Below, one piece after another: positions 33,699 through 45,650 of a DNA stretch of 64,000 nucleotides; position 1 is the stretch's first letter, and each line of letters begins with the position of its first letter. The notes under the pieces were generated by a model, which saw only the letters and a list, made by a program, of their open reading frames with translations, was not told the DNA's origin and searched no databases. This DNA is from Pseudoscleropodium purum (Eukaryota > Streptophyta > Bryopsida > Hypnales > Brachytheciaceae), in assembly GCA_963969395.1 (NCBI GenBank), contig OZ017801.1, forward strand, positions 11,661,611 to 11,725,610, written 5' to 3'. A program made the translations under genes and the position numbers.

Positions 33699-36600
33699 TC
33701 ACTGATGCGCATCAGTATCTGTCGCTAAAAAAGGTGATACTATAAGACTGATAGAGTGGCGTTGTTTAGCCAGCTTCTCCTGGATAAAGAGGCAGGCACG
33801 CTTGCAAGCTTCTTCATCTTCAAAAGCAAGAGTCCATCGCCCATCCACAAGATTCTTCACCTTTGGACTTGTTCTGGAAAGACCTAGTTTCCCTACATCT
33901 GCCAAGGGCTGGTGGGGCGATCGAATCCGTAAGTGTAACCAAGTCGCATGTTTCTCATCGACTCTAGGCTGTCAAATCCCAACAACCAGCAATAACATGT
34001 CAATTTCGATTTCAGATATATAAACCTTCTTCCTCACAAGAGAATGCCACTCCGGTCTTATCATAAATAAGCATAGTTCAAAAACTGACCTACCACATAT
34101 GCTTGAATAAATTATAAGAACAAGCATTCCAATCCGCACAAATCACAAAAACCACATAAAAACCTTAAAAACAAGGACCAAGGGATAAAAGTCCGGTTAC
34201 TTACATCTGAGCCAACTAAAGGTGCTGTAACACGGATCACGCCACGGCGCTTTTTAATGGAAACGTCCTCTATCAACAATAACGACCCTGCTGTTTCTCC
34301 CAGCACCACGACGAGATGCACATGCCGTTCTTTTCCTCTTTCAAATGCAACCTTGCATGGCATGGCATCTTCCACTGCAACACAGACCACAACAAATCAC
34401 AGTGTGTCATCTGCCAGAGCTGGAGGTTAAGTTGCAACCTACCAAACGAAAGGAAGGTATCCTCCACTATTAAGACGGCATGAAGTGCTCGGAGGCATTC
34501 ATAGTCTTAAAAATTTATAGAATATTCCGGTGATGAGCAGAATGAATCTTAATCAAAAGACGGTTGTCAGATGGATGTAGAAAAATCATGGGACCCTAAA
34601 ACCGGAAGTAACACTATAGGACACCTCTAGGGTCCCTTCCACCACGATCCAATGACCGCTCAGTCCTTACTTCAAATTCTCACAAATGAGAAAGGGCACA
34701 ATTCTGACCTTTAATATTTTCCTCCACAGCCAAACAAACCATGCAAATAACCACATACTCTTGTAGAAAATTTTCTTAACTTTAAAAAAAAAAATAAGCT
34801 CACCTTTTAACTCTCAACCATTTGTACGTTATGAGCATTTGAGAGTCTCGGTTCGGACCCATCTTCTAATTCTCCAAAGTGTGCACACTATAACGTGATT
34901 CAAGATTTGACTTAGAAATGGTGCTGGTCTTAATAGTATTTTACACTCACATACAACTAAATTGATTTCTCCTACTAGTGCGTGATATTACCAAAATCAC
35001 ACTACTTTTAACTAGTGCAGGTTGCAATATTCCTGTATTGTACTTATTTCCACAAAAATAAAATTTTGTGGAAACACTAATATTATAGGTGGCGCTAGTG
35101 AGGGGACCTAGAAAAATCATGGGAACAAACTAATAGGATAAATCAGAGGAGGAATTCCCACTTCACTTCTAGTAGTGTAGGATTGTAGCATGTAACAAAC
35201 CTACCCTGTGTACATTGGCTCCTTTACTCCCGGTTGTATGAAATAACAATTCCGGGCAGGAAGAATAGCAGTTAAATATCACAAATGGAAAATTTGCCCA
35301 CAAAAAGATGGTTTACCTAATGAGCATTGTCGTCAGAAATATTCTGAATGGAATACAAAATGAAGGTTTTGAGAATGCCTATCATTGCTTACAAATATCC
35401 ACCTCTGTGCCCACCGTTGTTGACGCGATTGGATGCTGAACCCTCATGGCCTCTGGCAACTCAACTAAAGGAGCAGTTTCTGCCAATGTACCCTCCACAA
35501 GAAGGACTCTCATTTGATAAAGAACCATCAAAATCTGAACCCGTTCAAAGCTGTCATCAGTGTAGGACAAAAGGCAGCTGTACTCGTATCCAATATTCAC
35601 CATTAGGCGGCGTACAAAATCAACATAAGTCAAGCTGCAAACTTAATATACTGGAGAATCAATTTAGGCTTGGAGAAATGTGCATGTCAGCAAACTGTAC
35701 TTCCTAAACCCCATACATTTAACCAGAACACAGTTGAGACACTTGGACCTCTCTAAGCCTTCGAAAGATGAGGGAGGAAGTCTTTTTGCGAATGGGTTAC
35801 TGCATGTTAAATATAATTCTATTTGATTGAGTTATATCAAGCGCAGAAAGATTGTCTGATACTCCAATAAACGAGATATAGCAGACAAAAATACCTTGAC
35901 AGATGCCCGCATTCTTTCTCCAACACGAATGGAGGAGGGTAGTGGCACATTCTCTGCAGAGAGAAATCCAAGAGTAAGCACTATAAATTTTAAGGCTCAC
36001 CTTCTAGGACAGAATTGAAACCTGCAAGTCCTCAAACAAAGAGAATCTTAAGAAAGGACAAGAGCACAAGAGTATTAAAAATTCTGCTACTACTCACAAG
36101 AGCAAACACGGAATTTAGCGCTTAAGAAGCCTTGAGATTACCTCCTGTGTTGGTTTGAGAGCTTGGCATCAACACAAACGACGCATCCTTCTGAAGCATT
36201 GGTGTGTCAAGTGCTACACACAGAAAGCAGGGAAGAATAATGAGCACTTAAAAATTTATAAACTGCCACCAACTTGAGGCCAACGTAAAACAACAGAGTC
36301 GAATTTCTAATAAAGCTGTACATGCACTGCATCCACAGTGCAGAAAAGAACTGGGATATTTCTTCCAATGATGCCAGGATAACGAAAATAACGCTCAACA
36401 TCGATATTGAACAATAAGTCCCAGAAAGATTGCAAAAGAATAGCAGGATCACCTTTACGGCAGATTTTCCACTCTTCTGTCATCACTGCTGGGATGATAT
36501 CTGACCAACAATCAGTCAACTCAAGAGAGAAATCTTTCTGAGCAGCTGTATAAGCGCTCTGACATGGAAACATCACAATTGTCAATCGATGGAAATATCA

Positions 36601-39600
36601 TTCAATGCAGAGTCGGAGCGCCAATCAATCAAAATCCTACCAACAGGCACCGAACATGACTCGAAAAATAGGAAACCACTGAGATTTGAAGACCACAATA
36701 TAAGAAAACGGTAACATAAACTAAGCTCAAGATTTAAAATTCTTCCCTAAATAGAAATTCTAGATTCAGAGAAAAGGTCGTAATAACATAGTAAAGCATA
36801 CATTAAGCAGTGACATGTGAGCATCAGTGATTTTGTGCTCTTGGTATGGCAAAAGCTGACGCAGCAACCACCCAGCTTGCCATAGCACCTCTGCATAAGG
36901 GGGAGGCCTTCGACACATCAATTGCATCAATGCTTCAAGCATCTGTGGAAATAAAAATAAAAAAACAATAGCCGTGAGAACTTTTTATGATTTGATTGCA
37001 ATGACTTATATTCTAATGAGTGATATTGTCGTGCAACAATCATAAGTAGATAAACGGCAGAGGTACCTGACTGCGATGTCTCAAAGAGACCGATCCTGAC
37101 AATAATTCATCGTCAAGGTGATTTTCCCAGTGATCACCCTGTCAGAAAATCACCAGATTAGTCCCCCTCACACCTAATATCTGATTCTCAGCAGCTGCTA
37201 AATCTTAAATCCACTATAAAGAACTAGCAAACTAAAGCAGAAATGACATGAATGGGAGTAATGAAAACAATCAGTCAGAAACTCAAAAAAGCATCTATGA
37301 CACAAGAATGTCATACGTAATGATGTGTCACGCTAAGGACAGAGACAAAAAAGTGAGCATACCCAAAAAACCTTCTAATTTCACCTTCTAATTCGGTCAA
37401 TTTGATACTTAGTTAACTTATTAACTTTAGTGTTATCATTCAAACCTAATTCAGCACGCACTTGAATTGCTATTCTAGGGCCAACTCCAGAGATTCGAGT
37501 TAAAGCAATTTCTACTTGTTCATTCTGTACAAATTAGTTCCTAAAATATATGACTTCAATTATTTTATTTTTATTGTTTTTAATGTAAAATTTTCTTTCT
37601 TGGTTATGCATTAAGTAAACCTTCAGCAATCGGTGTCTTCACCCAGTAAAGAAAATTAAGTCAGATCCAACGTGGTAGATAATGCTATCATGTAGGGAGG
37701 TCGTCATGAGTATAGGGGCTATACCAATAAGTCATCATGCCGCCGGTCTAATGAAGGCGAGAAGAGTCGATCGACTTCACTATCGGATTTGTCACCGATT
37801 AATTGTTGCTGAATTCAACAGTAATCGAACTGTCAGCATGTGGACTTTAACCTTGACAAAACCAAAATATTACCAAAATAACCAAGCGTTTCAAAGGCCA
37901 GTCTGCCAATATTCACAGATGTATCTAAGGGAGACTTCTATTCTAACATAAAAAAGCTAAAAGCATGAAGTAAAGCAAAAAAACCATACCAGAAGTAGCT
38001 TCTTATGGCGTTTCCGACGAGGAAGAATCCCAAGGGCATCGAGCAATGATTCATCCAAAGCTGTCTCCAAAATAACCAAAAAAACACATCAATCACAAAT
38101 CCAAGTTTTTAGACAACATCAACAACTATAAGATTGGATTACCGGATATACCTTCGTTTTGCAGAAAAGAAACTGATAAGCACAGGGAAGCCATCACCAA
38201 TTTATCATCATTGCAGAGAAGATATGACAGCAATATTTTCCTGCAATGTAACAATAATAACATAATCACTATAGCATTATAGATGAGTCAAAACAGGTAG
38301 TAATTTCCAATAAGTGCAGCAAGATGATCATATAAACAAAATCTCCTAGAATAATGCTTGGAAAACAGGATGTTCTAACAGGCTCTAACACAAAACAAGA
38401 CTTTCCTAGCACAAACGACATATGAGTTGAAGATGACATAGCATAATAAAAAGGAGGCTGTTCTTCAGGTGTGGGACGAACCGGCCATCTAGTTCCTCTG
38501 AAGCAGTTGGTACTGCAGTAGAGTCATCGAAATCTTCTCCCGCTTCTTTACCTTCTCTGTCTAAGCTTTCGCCTTCACTCACCAGACCGGGAGAGCATCG
38601 AGGACTCAGATCAACTGGTGCTGCTTGGTCCGCCCTTAGCAATGAAGCCCCAATCCTATTAACTAAAGATTTGTGGTGCACAACATGTAACAGCCGCAAT
38701 AGAAGATATAACGACGTCAGGGTGCTGATATGTTTATCCTGCAAGACGTCCCAGCATTAGTCTACTCTGACTACCATAGACTGGTACGTGACAAGAACGG
38801 TATTGATCGAAAATAAAAACCGCCTTCTATTCAAGCTATTCATATTTACGGAATAAATCAAATCAAAAGAAATCATGTACGATTGAAAAATACACTTGAA
38901 ATAGGTTACTTCTTAACAATTTATTACTTCTTTATCAGTAAGTAGAAGCAAATTACCGATGGGCGGCTGGCACATTTGTCGACAGGACGTAAAGAAGGTA
39001 GCAACAGGGGCAAGACCAGGATATTCATGATATGCTTTGTCATGATTGACTTTAGAACAGGTACACCAGAATTGATAATGTCGTTGCAATAATAGAGGAG
39101 GTCCCCAATTTCAGCTATGGCTCCTTCCACCCTTCCCTGCATTTGTCCAGAGTCTGGCGATCTGATCATAAAGAAAAATTCGAGGTTATACAACAATCTG
39201 ACAACTGTCTATGACACAACAGAGGAACTCAAAATAACACGTAGAAAAGCTAAGTTGCTCATCAATGAACAGACACTTTGCTGTCCTATAATTCCGAAGT
39301 CTCTAAAAATACACCTAATTGACGAGGTAAGAAATCAAAGCAACAAGGAAGAATCACTGTACTCCCCGAAAGTGTCTTTGTAGTGTTTGAGAGCTACTTG
39401 CATGTATGTCATTTCTGCCCAGTAGAAGGGTTTTCATAAAAAAAACAAGAGAACATAGATAACTCACTTCGAGACTTCAGCTACCAGGCAATCCAAACCA
39501 AAGGATTGCTGCCTTAAAAAAGTAACAAGGTCTGAAAAATAGTCCACCACTGGCGGATTTGTCACGAACATTCGGATGCACTCATCATCCACTGTCCAAT

Positions 39601-41999
39601 GCCATCAACATCAACAAGAAAGGCGGAAAGGTTAATAACAGCAAAGTCCGTAACCGAGAAAATACAGAATCGGGTCGAAACGCATGTCCGTGAAAGCAAA
39701 AACTTAATTTTGACTCACCGTTATAGACACTGAGAGTAATTGTCCGAACAGCAATGCGAACCATGCCCTCTTCATGGTGAAAGAACTTAATAGCTTCAGT
39801 GTACAAGGGAAAAGATACCACTTCCTCCTGCGTAGCAACAAGGACGTGAAGAAACGAAAATTTCTAGCAAACATAAATAAGTTTGTCACCGTCTCACAGG
39901 TTCAACAGTGTGTCTCAAACTATCCCACTAGCGACACCAACTTCTCATCATAGAGCGATTCTGGTAAGGCGTTGCTACTCAGAAGATAGAGTACTACCCT
40001 AGTTTGATTCATAACGGCTTTAACTTAAACGACCTTAGATGAAATGCACGCGGCCTGAAGAGATTGTAATGTATTGTACTGAAGAATGTAGTGTACTGAT
40101 ATAACCAAGTGCTATCATAGAGTCAAAAAGAGGAAAGGAGATGAAACAAACATTGTTGGTCTTGATAAAGAATGAAACAGTGTTGCGGTCCAATTTCATG
40201 CTGATCGTCCTGAGTCACAGAGACAGGAAGCTATGTCAAATGGTGCCACGCACAAACCTACCGAAGGTTCATGTTGAACTCTGAACGTATGCTACAAATG
40301 CAACGGCACACACAGCAATTTGCAGCAGTTATCACCCCCGCAACCATACATGCAAATGCTAATCCAGAATAGACGTAAAACTGGAGGGTGGATCTTCACT
40401 TGTAGTACCTCAAAAATATGATATAATAAGCCAGAAGTTCTTCATGGCGGAAATCAAAAGGGAATGTAATGAGGTGATTGATGTATTCATTGCTGAATAG
40501 ATAGTCTGCAAAAGACATAGGATAACCGCATAAGAATGCTTCGCATCTGATGGAAGATGCTAATTATGACTCGGTACGGAATCTCGTTACACCGATTAAA
40601 CATAGGCACTCAATGAACTGATCATTTTCAAGAAGCGTGTGACAATGAGAGCCTCGCTGCCCTTCTGAAAAGAAAAAACCACAAAATACACTAGGACAGT
40701 AGCTGTCGCCGAGCAAAGAGTAAAACCGGCAGAGCAGAAGAATAACTCAAAAATCACACTTCAGCCTTTCTCTGGTAGATGCAATTCATATTTAACACGT
40801 ACATATGGCATGGTCGCTGCGTATATTCTGAATCATGATGCTCAGCGTTTGCAGCAGCTGCACTGCTACAGTGGTTGTCTTGCTACTGCTCCTCAAAATA
40901 CGTACGAAAGTTGCCATCACCTGCTTCTCCATAAAAAAACTGCACACTCAAGTCAGCAACAACCAGTTCTATTTAATTCTAACATATTGAATGACTTATG
41001 ACATTTGATCAACTTCGCCTGCCAGCAACTGTGCGCTAAGATGATGGATCAAACAAGCAGCAGTATGATCAAATTTAAGAGGCTTCCCCCTTCAGTTACA
41101 CGCTTGTGTTAAAATAAATACGTACTTATCTCCAAAGTTTCACAAATAAAGCATCCAGATCTTACTCAAAGAAGGCAGGATCGTGTTGATCTCCCCATAT
41201 TAAAAGCTCGGCCATCGATCTGATCGTTTCCACTAGATAATCCTGCAACAGCACGACCAACAACCGAAACTTACAGATCCAACGTACATTGTCGTCGAAG
41301 TACGCAACCATGTTTTTGGTCCTCCCAACCACGGTATGAATAACAATTTCAAAAACTAATTTCCGTTGAATCAAGGTTCTTTCCAGGTCCTGTGGTCAAT
41401 TGGTATTCAAAACTGACCTCTAGAACACACGATCTCTCTCCACTTCTGAGAAAAACTAATTACGTGAACTCCTGTTCAATAAAATAACAATTAATTTAAG
41501 AAAAATTAAGACCACTCCTGACAAATGTCCTATTGATCAAACCTTGTTGGAATCCGTAATCACAGTTGCTTTTTCCAGCTGGTCGTTGAGGTACCTGCAT
41601 CCAAACACAGAGCAGCTGAGCTCTCATATATTCCAACGAAGAAATCCGAACGCCTACATCAAACTTAAGTTAAGATTTTACTAAGTAGGTTAGCAGTTCA
41701 GAATGTGTTTTGAAGCAAATCAATCCAGATTCCGGTAAGAACTGAATACGATGATAGCAAATGGCTAAATCGTCGTCTCACTACAAAACGTGCTTACAAA
41801 CGCTCCACATCACTCAGAACTGTGATCATGAAAGCCACCGCCAATAATTCCATCACCTCTCAAACCACCGATCACCTACAAACCCTCCACTGTCCACTCT
41901 CCACTCTACCCTCGCCAAAATTTCGACAGTTCTTTCATCCACAGCAACTCACATGAGCTCTGTCATCGAGAACCGCTCGCGGGGGCGCCAGAACCACAT
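33699..41999 (-). CDS. TT9: TT9/GFS9-like protein, CLEC16A family (20 exons, 807 aa)
   Basis: Minus-strand exons: 41953-41999, 41543-41594, 41166-41242, 40803-40939, 40409-40505, 40152-40209, 39719-39827, 39468-39591, 38957-39161, 38413-38738, 38152-38240, 37990-38060, 37067-37138, 36802-36942, 36453-36558, 36142-36213, 35895-35953, 35393-35534, 34205-34374, 33699-33968. Phases agree at every junction. The protein starts [15 protein letters not shown] and has the N-terminal FPL domain (about residues 20-195), with [20 protein letters not shown] and [15 protein letters not shown] as in CLEC16A/Ema. C-terminal blocks ([40 protein letters not shown]) are typical of plant TT9/GFS9. Arabidopsis TT9/GFS9 is a peripheral Golgi/endomembrane protein needed for vacuole formation and seed-coat flavonoid accumulation; animal relatives act in endosome/autophagy traffic. 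The exon 10 donor (TTT|GTGC at 38412) is weak and least certain. Confidence 0.9.
34375..35392 (-). other. Long TT9 intron 18 with repeat structure
   Basis: At 1018 bases this is much longer than most TT9 introns. The 16-mer TAGAAAAATCATGGGA occurs at 34578-34593 and again at 35109-35124. GGGACCCTAAA...CTAGGGTCCC around 34591-34637 forms a short inverted repeat. CTACTAGTG at 34974 and CTAGTAGTG at 35170 resemble CACTA-type right ends. A degraded transposon inside the intron is likely but unresolved. Confidence 0.45.
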
Positions 42000-42930
42000 G
42001 GTGCCGAGCGGCGTTTAGTGCACAAGAGCCGAAACTAGGGTTGAGCTCCCGTTCCGCTCCTCCACCAATCCGCTTGCAATTCAACACTACCTCTGAAAAC
42101 CTAATCACAAGCAACTCCTCATCCCGTCCAAATCCGACGACGACGACGACGACGACTACGCCTTCTTCCTGCACATCTGCTGCGTGCCTTCTCCCCATCT
42201 CCAAAATTTCCTACTTTCCGCCCCTCGCTGCACCATCGCGATCATTCCTCCATTCCATTTCTCACAACGCTCCTCCTCGCCTCATCGTCGTCGCAGGCGT
42301 CCGCATCATCATCATTTCCAAACTCCGAAACCTCGATGCCGCATCTCGGCGACAAACGTTCCGGGCACTCTGCGATGTGTTTCTAAAGCCAGGGCGCCCT
42401 TGTGTGCTGGCCCGGACTACCAGTGAGAACTGGCACGTAGGCTTCAGTTGAGGGTCTTCCGGCGATTTCGTCGACGGTCGTCGATTGACGACTTTCCGTT
42501 CCGTCGGACGAGGACTTGCATGGATCCGACTGCGAGACAAAGTGCAGGCTGGGGACGAGTCGGTCTTCTAGGAATTTTGCGTCGACGTTCGTCTTGGGAT
42601 GACGTTCGCTTCTGTTGGACGAGCGAGAGGGCAGTGCGCGGTCGTGAATCCTCTGGAGTTTTCATCGACGATCAGGGACGAACGACGATTGACTTCGTCG
42701 GACGAGAGTTTTGGGGTGGATGGGGACGGAGGTTGGTACCGACCGGCAGCACACGGCGGACAGCGAGTGGTGCCTTGGCGGAAGGTCGGCGCAGGGCGGA
42801 ATTACTTCGTGCCATTCAGTGGAATTCTTTTGCTGTTGAAATAAATCCGCTGCCTAGCTTGGGAGCAGCATTCATTATTGTTAACCCCTCAAAGAAGGCT
42901 GCCGCTGTTCTGTTCTGGTGACCGACTCAT
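42000..42930 (-). promoter_or_regulatory. GC-rich 5' leader/promoter region of TT9
   Basis: A GC-rich island immediately upstream of the TT9 ATG on the minus strand. It has a GAC/ACG microsatellite near 42136-42160 and three diverged CGACGwwCG-rich segments around 42465, 42580 and 42665. Plus-strand frames (42041-42451 and 42448-42921) are low-complexity Arg/Ser/Pro-rich and match no family, so they are treated as by-products of the GC-rich leader. Whether the island also drives a plus-strand transcript cannot be told. Confidence 0.45.
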
Positions 42931-44339
42931 TGTAATTATAGAGAGGACCTATAATTACGAGTGGAATTTATTGTAGCATAATATGTCGTATGGGGTTAAT
43001 TTTTTTTGGAGCCTTATAGGAATGATAGGAGAGCATGTTATGGAATTTTGCATAATTTTTTGGTGAGTGAAAAATTGTAAAAAAATTTCTTGTATTTAGT
43101 CTTGCAACGAAAAAACACAAAAACAATAAACCACATTGTGGTTCATACCCACATTAGGGTTAATCTCTATGTGTGCAAGTTAAAAACAAAAAGTCTACTT
43201 TGGAAGATGATACATGGACTCCCTTACAAGGTAAGCAAACCAAAAATCATCCGAATAAACTTTGTGGCATAATTGGCATGCCTTAACACATTGGTGAAAG
43301 ACTATGAACTAAAATGCAAGTGGTCCCATAGTTCTAGAAAGCATTGTGAATCAATTACAAATTTTTAAAGATGCAAGGTGTTGAAGGCTATGAGTGTCAT
43401 GTAGGTGATGCCAAAATCCATTTGATGCACATTAAGAAATAACACTAGTACTAGTAGTATCAAAGCATTTCATAGAAAAGAAATTGAAACTAAAGAAAGT
43501 GAACTCAATTATTATTCTCAAAGAATACTCGTTTTTTACATCTCATTTTATTTAATTGAACTATATTCACCTAACTTTTTAGTCCTTTTAATTTTATATC
43601 ATTTTTACAAAGGCCATCATTTAAGTCATTTTAATGCAATGACCAAGGGTATGATATGAGAATTGTATACCCATGTTTGACACTACATATTGACTATAAA
43701 TGATGGATCATTGGCAAGCTAAGCAACAAAAAGCTATTAATGTAGCAATGGTGGATGATTCTAATGATGATGCAAATGAATGTTAGAAAGAATCTGGGGT
43801 CTATAGAAGGCTATTTCATTTTTTAATACAGTGCAAATACAAGGGGAGGGATTTTAATTACCAATTTCATGTGGCACTACTAGTGATCACATAGGCCTCT
43901 AAAAAACTTTAACAAATTTTTTATTGTAATCGCAATTCTGCATGCAATCAAATTGCCTTCAATAAGCCTAAATTTTTTTTAATGGTATTCATTAGATGGA
44001 ATTGAGGTCTTCATTGAGATTGTGAATTCCCAAACTATTAGAAATATAAAAACTTCCACATCAACAATCTAACATGGTCAAGGACGACTACACTAAATAA
44101 TAATATATATATTTATTATTATTATTTTGGTTTAAATTTTATTTTTTTATTTTTTTATATATATTATTTTCAAAATTTTAATTTTAATTTTTTTGATAAT
44201 TTAATATTCTAATAGTAATGCATTGGTTTATAACAAGGAGAACAATCTTGAAACAATCTTCTAATTCCTTCAAATTCCCTCTAATGTTTAGCTTATTTGA
44301 CTGAATTTCAATCTAATGATAAGGTACTTAGGCACCTTA

Positions 44340-44850
44340 GATAATATAGCATTATGAAGAGACATTTTGTGAAATGAGAGAGAGAAAACACTTTGGCATG
44401 TACACCTTGTCAAAGACTATTTTATGCCTTATCCTACTTTTAATGACACAAGATTTAGGTACAAATTTCAAATGCAAAGGAAATTATTTGTACGGATCAT
44501 AAACCTTGTTTCCAATTTTGATTCTTATTTCTTTGAGAAGAAAAATTCCACTAATAGATTGGAATTATTTCCTTTGCAAAAGTGCACAATCACAAATTCA
44601 TATACTTGTGTATAGTGTGTACTTATACAATAAATGAGTTTTGTCATTTAAGGAAAGCATTGCTCAAAAAGCCATGAAGCATTTTGTGAATGTATTTTGC
44701 AATTGCTTTGAAACCCAATTTTTTAAAGTGTCCTACCCCAAAAGATGTTCTAAGACAAATGTTGATTAATTTCAACCAATAAATATTATTCCAATTAGTT
44801 TGCACTACACATTTGTGACCAATATGGAAATTACATACATACTTGAGATA
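44340..44850 (+). pseudogene. Decayed PIF/Harbinger (ALP1-like) transposase fragment
   Basis: Translation from about 44391 gives HLVKDYFMPYPTFNDTRF, RYKFQMQRKLFVRI and FDSYFFEKKNSTNRLELF followed by PLQKCT, then a stop. This follows the N-terminal region of plant PIF/Harbinger transposases and ALP1-like proteins (DYF..P.Y.D..FRRRFRM.R.LFLRI...PYF...D..G..GL..LQKCT). After a break, about 44644-44790 in another frame reads ESIAQKAMKHFVNVFCNCFE, like the ESTA.....F..AV...F segment. Stops and frame changes show it is dead, and the catalytic DDE part was not found. Confidence 0.68.
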
Positions 44851-45349
44851 GGAAATGATTTTCACAATATTCATTAGTTTACAATCTCTTGTTAATTTAC
44901 AAACAATTTTAATTTACAAATTTCTTTCCATTATAATTTTGCATTTACTAAGTAACCATGAAGACTTCACCAATAAAAAAATCACACTTTTATATGATAA
45001 CACATTCCATTCTACAATGACAAACCAATTTTCAAGTTTGCATTCACAATCTTGCAAATGATCACATTCAATTCCAAGTTCCAAATTAAAGCACAACACT
45101 TACACAAACAAATTCAAATAGGCAATAGTTCTCTAATAATGTCCAAAGAACAAAAAAATCTAGCCACTTGGTTGGACTCTACACCCTCTTTGCAATAGGT
45201 GTTAATCCCATTCAACCTCTACACCTTACACTTCACCAACATGCATGAAAATGACAACTAACCATTGTTTGTATTTTTGTACATTCCATTTGAAACTTCT
45301 TAAACTAACATGCATTTCTATTGAGAACTACAATTCAATTTTGCGGCTA

Positions 45350-45650
45350 ATAAAAACGTTTTTACAACTATATTAGAAAAATTTGAGCCCTATAGAAGGC
45401 CATTAAGGATTCAATTTTCAATGCCACATAGTACAATTATAGGAAAATAAAAAAGAATTTAAAATAATAATAATTATATAATATACAATATTAAAAAAGT
45501 ATGAAAACCTTATGCGGCACTGATGTGGAACGAGTAGTGCTAAATCAGCAACTTTCATTAAAAAATAAAAAACATTGGAATTCCTCTCTAATTGCACCAG
45601 GGTAGTTGTGAGCAGTTCAAAATTCGTAGCCTTTCCAAGTCCTGAAATTT
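45350..45650 (-). repeat. Dispersed repeat related to 1160-1420
   Basis: In reverse complement it shares with the left end of the window the ordered blocks AAAATTTCAG, GTGCAATTAGA, TTTTTTAATGAAAGTTGCTG, GCACTACT and CACATCAGTG/CACGTCAGTG. Divergence is moderate. A further weak copy may lie near 43790-43910. Confidence 0.6.

Noticed and set aside
42041..42921. Two plus-strand frames of 136 and 157 codons upstream of TT9
   Set aside because: Low-complexity Ser/Pro/Arg-rich translations from a GC-rich leader, with no family resemblance. Kept only as a repeat observation.
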